Shown here: in pieces, positions 14,391 to 18,724 of the stretch | Numbering within the stretch: position 1 is the first letter of the stretch | Layout: each line of letters begins with the position of its first letter | Assembly: GCA_002309765.1 (NCBI GenBank) | Contig: DBXY01000031.1 | Location: 1 to 18,724, forward strand | Direction: 5' to 3' | DNA length: 18,724 nucleotides | From: Verrucomicrobia bacterium UBA1200 | GTDB lineage: Bacteria; Verrucomicrobiota; Kiritimatiellia; RFP12; UBA1067 | Notes under the pieces: model-generated | What the model was told of the DNA's origin: nothing | The model's database searches: none | Seen by the model: the letters and a program-made list of their open reading frames with translations, nothing else | Position numbers and translations under genes: made by a program

Positions 14391-15101
14391 ATGAGTACAG
14401 AAAACCAGCGGACAGAGATTGCGCATCTCATTCCGATTGACGATCCGGCAAAACCGGTGCCTTGGGAGAAATTTTTCAACCCTAATCAACCGCTCGAACT
14501 TGAGATCGGTTGCGGCAACGGACGTTTCTTGGCCGCCCGCGCCCAAAGAAACCCGAACGTCGGATATTTGGGAATTGAGCGGCTTTTGGGAAGGGTTCGC
14601 AAACTGGATCGCAAAGCGACTAGGTTGCGGCTGGACAATTTGCGGATTTTGAGACTGGAGGCGCTTTATTCGCTCCATTACCTAATCCCCTACCATCGGC
14701 TGAGAACCGTGTACGTGTTTTTCCCCGACCCTTGGCCGAAACGGCACCACCATCTGCACCGGCTTTTTTCGCCGCTGTTTCTGAACGCGCTTTGGGCGAA
14801 ACTGGAAATCGGCGGAGCCATCCAAATCGCCACGGACCATCTGCAATACTTCGAGGAGATCAAATCCCGCTTTGCGGAGGATCCGCGGTTTGCCCCGATT
14901 CCGGCAATGACCCGCGACGAAGAAGAGCAGTCCGATTTCGAACAACGGTTCCTATCAATGGGATTGCCAATCGGGAGTTGCGCATACCAGTCGCTGCCCG
15001 GAGATGACATCAAACTCGAGCCGATAAAAATTCCCCCGGAGATGGAACCCCGCGACATTCCGCGGCCAGACCGATGGCAACCGCCGGATGACGATGACTA
15101 A
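14391..15101 (+). CDS. trmB: tRNA (guanine-N7)-methyltransferase
   Basis: TrmB makes m7G46 in the tRNA variable loop using S-adenosylmethionine. The 236-residue protein has the SAM-binding motif LEIGCGNGRFLAARA at about 37-51 and the TrmB signature FFPDPWPKRHHHLHR at about 110-124, followed by the late GGAIQIATDHLQYFE segment. The C-terminus, from about 195, is a proline- and Asp-rich tail ending PPDDDD that most family members lack. No Shine-Dalgarno-like sequence is seen before the ATG, so it may be translated by coupling with the esterase gene 34 bases upstream. Its stop overlaps that of the convergent DUF58 gene. It is a housekeeping gene and marks ordinary chromosome. Confidence 0.92.
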   Translation: MSTENQRTEIAHLIPIDDPAKPVPWEKFFNPNQPLELEIGCGNGRFLAARAQRNPNVGYLGIERLLGRVRKLDRKATRLRLDNLRILRLEALYSLHYLIPYHRLRTVYVFFPDPWPKRHHHLHRLFSPLFLNALWAKLEIGGAIQIATDHLQYFEEIKSRFAEDPRFAPIPAMTRDEEEQSDFEQRFLSMGLPIGSCAYQSLPGDDIKLEPIKIPPEMEPRDIPRPDRWQPPDDDD

Positions 15102-16009
15102 CGCGACAGGCGCTTACGCTCCTCAAGATAGGCGCGGACAAACACGTCCACCTGGTCGTCGGTCTTTATCAACCGGTAATCGGCTTTCATCTCCGCGCAA
15201 GCCTTGCGGTATTTGTCGATAAACTCGCCGATAATGTCCTTATATTCCTTGGCCATGCTGCGCGGGTCGGCCACCAAACGCTCGCCGGTCTCAAGATCCT
15301 CGAATTCCGCGCCCCGCTTCAAATCCAGAGTCAGTTCGGCCGGATCCATCACGTGAAAAACAATAACATCGTGCAGGTTTTTGCGGAAATGCGCGATCGC
15401 CTTGATCAGCTCATCCTGGTTGTCCAAAAGGTCGGAAATGATAACCACCATCGCCCGGCGGTTGATGCTTTCGGCGATCTGGTGCATCACATCGGCGCCG
15501 TTGGTTCCTTTGGACGGTTTGAAGCCTTGCAAGATTTTAAGCGAGTTGTTAAGCTCGTTAAAGGAATTCTTACACGGCAACGCGGCGTCCATTTTTTCGC
15601 CGTAGATGTACATTCCGATTGAGTCGCGGGCTTTAAGCACCACATAACCGATGGCGGCGGCCAAAGTGCAGGCGTAAGAGTACTTGGTGGGACGGGTGGG
15701 ATCCGACGAATAATTCATCGATCCGCTACGGTCAACCAACAGATAAACGCGCAGGTTGGTTTCATCCTGATAGCGTCGAATGTAGTATTTGTCCGTACGC
15801 CCCAGCACCTTCCAGTCGATGCGCTTGAGATCGTCACCCGGCATATAAGAACGATGGTCCGCAAACTCGGTGCTGGCACCTTTCTGCGCACTACGGTGCC
15901 GCCCCGCCAAAGTCCCCTCCACCACATAGCGGGAATTAAGCGTCAGACGGTCAAGTTTTGCCATCTGCGCCGTATTCAAGAAAGCGGAAATTCCCTCTTT
16001 ATCTGCCAT
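15098..16009 (-). CDS. DUF58 domain protein (von Willebrand A-like)
   Basis: The product has 303 residues from the ATG at 16009; a TTG six bases earlier is possible but AGTTAGG fits the ATG. The DUF58 core, HRSYMPGDDLKRIDWKVLGR at about 52-71 and YIRRYQDE at about 76-83, is followed by a VWA-like fold with a MIDAS motif (Asp93, Ser95, Ser97 in DRSGS). DUF58 proteins usually stand beside a MoxR AAA+ ATPase and act in assembly of envelope or metal-containing proteins. No MoxR gene is in the window; its place downstream of the FHA and tadC genes is less usual. No membrane segment is seen. The gene is 17 bases after the FHA gene and probably in its operon. Confidence 0.88.
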   Translation of the reverse strand: MADKEGISAFLNTAQMAKLDRLTLNSRYVVEGTLAGRHRSAQKGASTEFADHRSYMPGDDLKRIDWKVLGRTDKYYIRRYQDETNLRVYLLVDRSGSMNYSSDPTRPTKYSYACTLAAAIGYVVLKARDSIGMYIYGEKMDAALPCKNSFNELNNSLKILQGFKPSKGTNGADVMHQIAESINRRAMVVIISDLLDNQDELIKAIAHFRKNLHDVIVFHVMDPAELTLDLKRGAEFEDLETGERLVADPRSMAKEYKDIIGEFIDKYRKACAEMKADYRLIKTDDQVDVFVRAYLEERKRLSR

Positions 16010-16026
16010 TGGCAACCTAACTTTGG

Positions 16027-17385
16027 CTAACGTTTCTTCAACCGGGTCTCAACGTCGATCAGTTTCTGCGAGGCTTCGCGGTTCCGTTTATCGGAGCGGT
16101 CCGGAATCATTTCACAAAGAATCCGCAATTCGTTTTGCGCAGTACTCCAATCGGAAAGATTAATCGCGCGGTCGGCGCGGAAACGCTGATCTTTATAGCG
16201 CCGCTCCAATTCGTTTTCCGCCGTCTCGTACCCATCGAGCAATTCATTGTAAAAGTCCGGTTTGGGGTTCACCGTGTCCAGATAGAAAATCGCCTCACGA
16301 TAAGCGTTCTGTGACTCGAACAGGTTTCCGTAACGCACATCCCGTTCGGCGAATTTCTTCTTGGCAACGTCCAACCCCTCTTTCGCCAGGGCGGTCAATT
16401 TTTCGGTGGAGAACTGGATTGCCCAAATGCCGAGTTCGTTTTTGCTGAAAGTTTCAAGCTTTTCGCGCAATTTTTTAAAAGCGTCTGGCTCGGTGCGGTT
16501 GGTAACTTTGCAAGTCCGCGCCTTTTTGCCCAAGGCGATAATCATCGTCTGCTCCTGAAGCTCGTTCTCCTTGGCGGCAAAGCCGGAGTAAGATTCGTCA
16601 AGCGAGAAAAATCCGCTGGTCTCGATCTCGCGGGTGATCTCAAGAAACACCGCCTTATCCAACTGCTTTTCCTTGCTGACATGACGGTCCTTGTTGACGT
16701 TTTTCCCGTTCTCATTGGTTTCGGCGCCGCCGACATCGTCAATTTTTACCGAAAGCTTGCCGTCAGGGGTGAGACGCAGCTCATAACGGAAGATTGACTG
16801 GGCGTCAGCCTCTACCCGCTCGTAATCCAAAAGCAACGCGTGGTCTTCGGGCAACGCCCCGACTGGCGCAACCCGCGGCTTGCGCTTATTACCCAGATCG
16901 CCGATCAGCATCACTCCGCACACCAGCACCAAAATCGCGCCCAAGGCCCAAATTATCGGGCGGAGCATCGACTTCTTGGCGGTCTCGGGATCTTCGCCGT
17001 CAGCGACTTTGCCGAACCCCAGATCAATAACCACTTCGCCGTTTTCCGCCGCGGCTTCCGGGGCGACAACGGCTTCAGTCCCGGGAGCTTCGTCCGGGAC
17101 GCACACCTCCAGCGTGTTGTCGCCCGCCGTCACCATGTCGCCCAATGTCAGACGCGATTCTTCAACCGGTTTGCCGTTGACAAACGTTTGATTGGCACTG
17201 GCCAGATCGGTAACCCAAAGTTCCCCGTTGCGAATGTCAAAACAGCAATGGCTGCGCGAAAGCAGCGGATCGGGAATGTCGATTTCACACTGGCTGGAGC
17301 GCCCGAGTTTCATTCCGTCCGGAGAGACCGGGTAAACCGACCCCGCCTTCATGCCTTTGACGATTTTAAGTTCAAACTTGCTCAT
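16027..17385 (-). CDS. FHA-domain single-pass membrane protein
   Basis: The 452-residue protein has an N-terminal forkhead-associated domain (about 5-95) with the phosphothreonine-binding elements LGRSSQCEIDIPDP, LSRSHC and FVNGKPVE. An acidic Ala-rich linker follows, then one membrane helix at about 141-162 (MLRPIIWALGAILVLVCGVM). The C-terminal domain of about 280 residues, ending in helical TPR-like sequence, would lie outside the cytoplasm. FHA domains read phosphorylated Ser/Thr kinase targets, so this protein may pass a cytoplasmic phospho-signal across the membrane. Start: GGAG about 8 bases before the ATG at 17385, preferred to a TTG two codons earlier. It follows tadC by 19 bases. 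Similar FHA proteins occur with Tad pilus genes, which fits the neighbour. Confidence 0.85.
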   Translation of the reverse strand: MSKFELKIVKGMKAGSVYPVSPDGMKLGRSSQCEIDIPDPLLSRSHCCFDIRNGELWVTDLASANQTFVNGKPVEESRLTLGDMVTAGDNTLEVCVPDEAPGTEAVVAPEAAAENGEVVIDLGFGKVADGEDPETAKKSMLRPIIWALGAILVLVCGVMLIGDLGNKRKPRVAPVGALPEDHALLLDYERVEADAQSIFRYELRLTPDGKLSVKIDDVGGAETNENGKNVNKDRHVSKEKQLDKAVFLEITREIETSGFFSLDESYSGFAAKENELQEQTMIIALGKKARTCKVTNRTEPDAFKKLREKLETFSKNELGIWAIQFSTEKLTALAKEGLDVAKKKFAERDVRYGNLFESQNAYREAIFYLDTVNPKPDFYNELLDGYETAENELERRYKDQRFRADRAINLSDWSTAQNELRILCEMIPDRSDKRNREASQKLIDVETRLKKR

Positions 17386-17404
17386 AGTCAACTCCGGCTA
17401 AACT

Positions 17405-18325
17405 TTAAAAGAGGTTCTCCACCGCCTGGCGGGCGATCGGGCCGAGCAGAATGATGAACACCGCCGGCATGATGAACAGCAGCAGCGGCCCCAGCATTTT
17501 AACCGGCGCCTCATTGGCCAACTTCTCCGCGCGGTCAAAGCGACGCGACCGGATCTGGTCAGACTGGATACGCAAAATCGCGCCGATGCTCACGCCCAGT
17601 TCGTCCGCCTGAATCAGCGCGTTGGCAACAGAACGCAACTCCGGCAAATCCACCCGTTGCGCCATGTTGCGCAGGGCTACGCGGCGAGGCGTACCCACTT
17701 GAACCTCGCGGGTCATCCGAATCAGCTCCTCATTCAACGGATCGAGCTTGCGGCGCTCGCAGTTACGCTGCATGGCGCTCATAAAATCCATGCCCGCCTC
17801 CACGGAAAGAGTCAGCAGGTCGAGCACGAACGGCAGCGCGCGCTGAATGGCGCGGTGACGCGCCTTGAGCACCCGGCGCAACCAAAGTAACGGATAATAA
17901 TAGAAAAAGATGATTCCGAACACGGCAAGCAACGAAAAATCCCGGCTCAACTCCGAATCGGGATAGAACGCGATCAAAATACGCAACAGCGCCATCCAGA
18001 AAACACCGCAAACCACCGGCATCAAAAACTTGATGGCTAAAAACTCCCGTCCGTCCAGCAAACCCTCATAGCCGGCGGCTATCAGTTTCCGGTCGGCGGC
18101 ATTGCGCGACTTCTCCAGCGCCGGACGCTTTACAAAAGCATCCATGTTGGAAACGAACGGCAACAACAACCGGAACAGCACCGGCAACTTACGCTCCTGC
18201 CGTCGTCCGTCGGCGAGCGTCACATAAGTGATCTGCCGGGCGATGTTCAAGGTGTACCAACAAAAACCGGCCGCGCAAAACGCCCAAGCCGCCATCGCAA
18301 AAATTTTCATCGGTTCAGTTAACAC
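17405..18325 (-). CDS. tadC: TadC-like type II secretion F family inner-membrane protein
   Basis: The 306-residue protein is a T2SSF-domain platform protein of the Tad (tight adherence) pilus type. TadB/TadC pairs anchor the assembly ATPase in the inner membrane. Hydrophobic helices lie near 7-25, about 97-117, about 130-150 and at the C-terminus (MLGPLLLFIMPAVFIILLGP). The conserved core has LPFVLDLLTLSVEAGMDF and ALIQADELGVSIGAILR, diagnostic of the family. The start may be the GTG at 18325 (GGGGGTAG before it) or the ATG at 18310; the GTG is chosen for its ribosome site. It begins 14 bases after the upstream stop. A TadB partner and the ATPase are not in the window and may lie beyond its right edge. 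Confidence 0.87.
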   Translation of the reverse strand: MLTEPMKIFAMAAWAFCAAGFCWYTLNIARQITYVTLADGRRQERKLPVLFRLLLPFVSNMDAFVKRPALEKSRNAADRKLIAAGYEGLLDGREFLAIKFLMPVVCGVFWMALLRILIAFYPDSELSRDFSLLAVFGIIFFYYYPLLWLRRVLKARHRAIQRALPFVLDLLTLSVEAGMDFMSAMQRNCERRKLDPLNEELIRMTREVQVGTPRRVALRNMAQRVDLPELRSVANALIQADELGVSIGAILRIQSDQIRSRRFDRAEKLANEAPVKMLGPLLLFIMPAVFIILLGPIARQAVENLF

Positions 18326-18339
18326 AAACTACCCCCACA

Positions 18340-18724
18340 TCATTCATTAGCTGAACTGTCCCCGCCCAGCTCGCCGCCGCAGGCGGTTTCAAGAAGCAAC
18401 CGCTGTCTAGCGCGAGCGTAATCAAGCTTGAGACATTGCAAACGATAAGAAAGCAACTCCTGCCGGGACTTAATCACATCCGCCTGGATTGGGCCGTTGG
18501 CGTCCTGCTCAAACTCGGCGATGCGCCGTTCCATGCGTTCGCAAAAATCGCCGTTCTCGGACTGCACCCGGCGGCATTCGTAATCAGCGGCCCGGTAATC
18601 CTCCAACGCGCCCTCGACCTCGATACGGATTTTCGAGTAAACCGAATTGTAGCGGGTGCGTGCGGCCTCGCTGGCAAGCTTCGCCGCCTTGACCGTGTCT
18701 CCCATCCAAGCGAACACCGGCAGG
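18340..18724 (-). CDS. C-terminal part of a TolC/outer-membrane efflux-like or helical coiled protein (partial)
   Basis: The frame is open at the window edge, so only the last 128 or so residues are seen. The visible start LPVFAWMGDTVKAAKLASEAARTRYNSVYSKIRIEVEGALEDYRAAD resembles the second half of a TolC-family protein: the P-x-F segment, then a long helix with A-x3-Y and R-I-E-V-E-x-A-L spacing. The rest is long amphipathic helix, ending GGELGGDSSANE. A general coiled-coil protein is the alternative. It stands 14 bases before tadC and is probably the previous gene of the same operon. An outer-membrane channel next to Tad-type genes would suit secretion, but the identity needs the missing N-terminus. 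Confidence 0.55.
   Translation of the reverse strand, partial: LPVFAWMGDTVKAAKLASEAARTRYNSVYSKIRIEVEGALEDYRAADYECRRVQSENGDFCERMERRIAEFEQDANGPIQADVIKSRQELLSYRLQCLKLDYARARQRLLLETACGGELGGDSSANE

Overview
The window reads as a piece of a Gram-negative bacterial chromosome. A PVC-group organism (Lentisphaerota, Verrucomicrobiota or Kiritimatiellota type) is my best guess, from the mix of secreted carbohydrate-active enzymes, Tat-type Fe-S proteins, a TadC/FHA/DUF58 cluster and very small Cys/His proteins. That assignment is inference from gene content only. No rRNA, tRNA or CRISPR array was seen.

Left part (about 1-9100, almost all minus strand): a defence island made of cassettes. In transcription order, right to left, it holds: a sigma70-like promoter (about 9057-9085); a minimal nucleotidyltransferase with a small overlapping partner; a truncated DUF262 (GmrS-like) protein; a full DUF262+HNH (GmrSD-type) type IV restriction enzyme; a 113-aa unknown; McrB; McrC; a Sel1-repeat protein; and two small genes that look frameshifted. 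A roughly 128-bp sequence encoding a zinc-finger-like mini-protein (C-x2-C ... C ... H) occurs three times, at 258-385, 5330-5448 and 7517-7644, always in the same orientation and each time directly in front of a defence or unknown gene. Only the leftmost copy is intact. A second short repeat (core AGTTTCCAGTGCAA) occurs twice at the right edge of the cassette block, where the truncated DUF262 gene breaks, and once inverted at the very start of the window. This suggests a mobile or recombining block. The mcrB-mcrC part is visibly more AT-rich than the right half.

Middle (about 9100-10850): a small two-helix membrane protein, a minus-strand terminator hairpin, a GC-rich repeat-bearing spacer and a secreted GH16 beta-glucanase-type enzyme.

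Right part, plus strand (10848-15101): a promoter with an overlapping inverted repeat, then a Tat-exported DUF362 protein, a NapH-NapG-like fusion (membrane polyferredoxin with four C-terminal cysteine clusters), a secreted AXE1/CE7-like esterase and trmB. The trmB stop overlaps the stop of a convergent minus-strand operon.

Right part, minus strand (15098-18724): a TolC-like fragment running off the window edge, tadC, an FHA-domain membrane protein and a DUF58 protein, tightly spaced and probably one operon.
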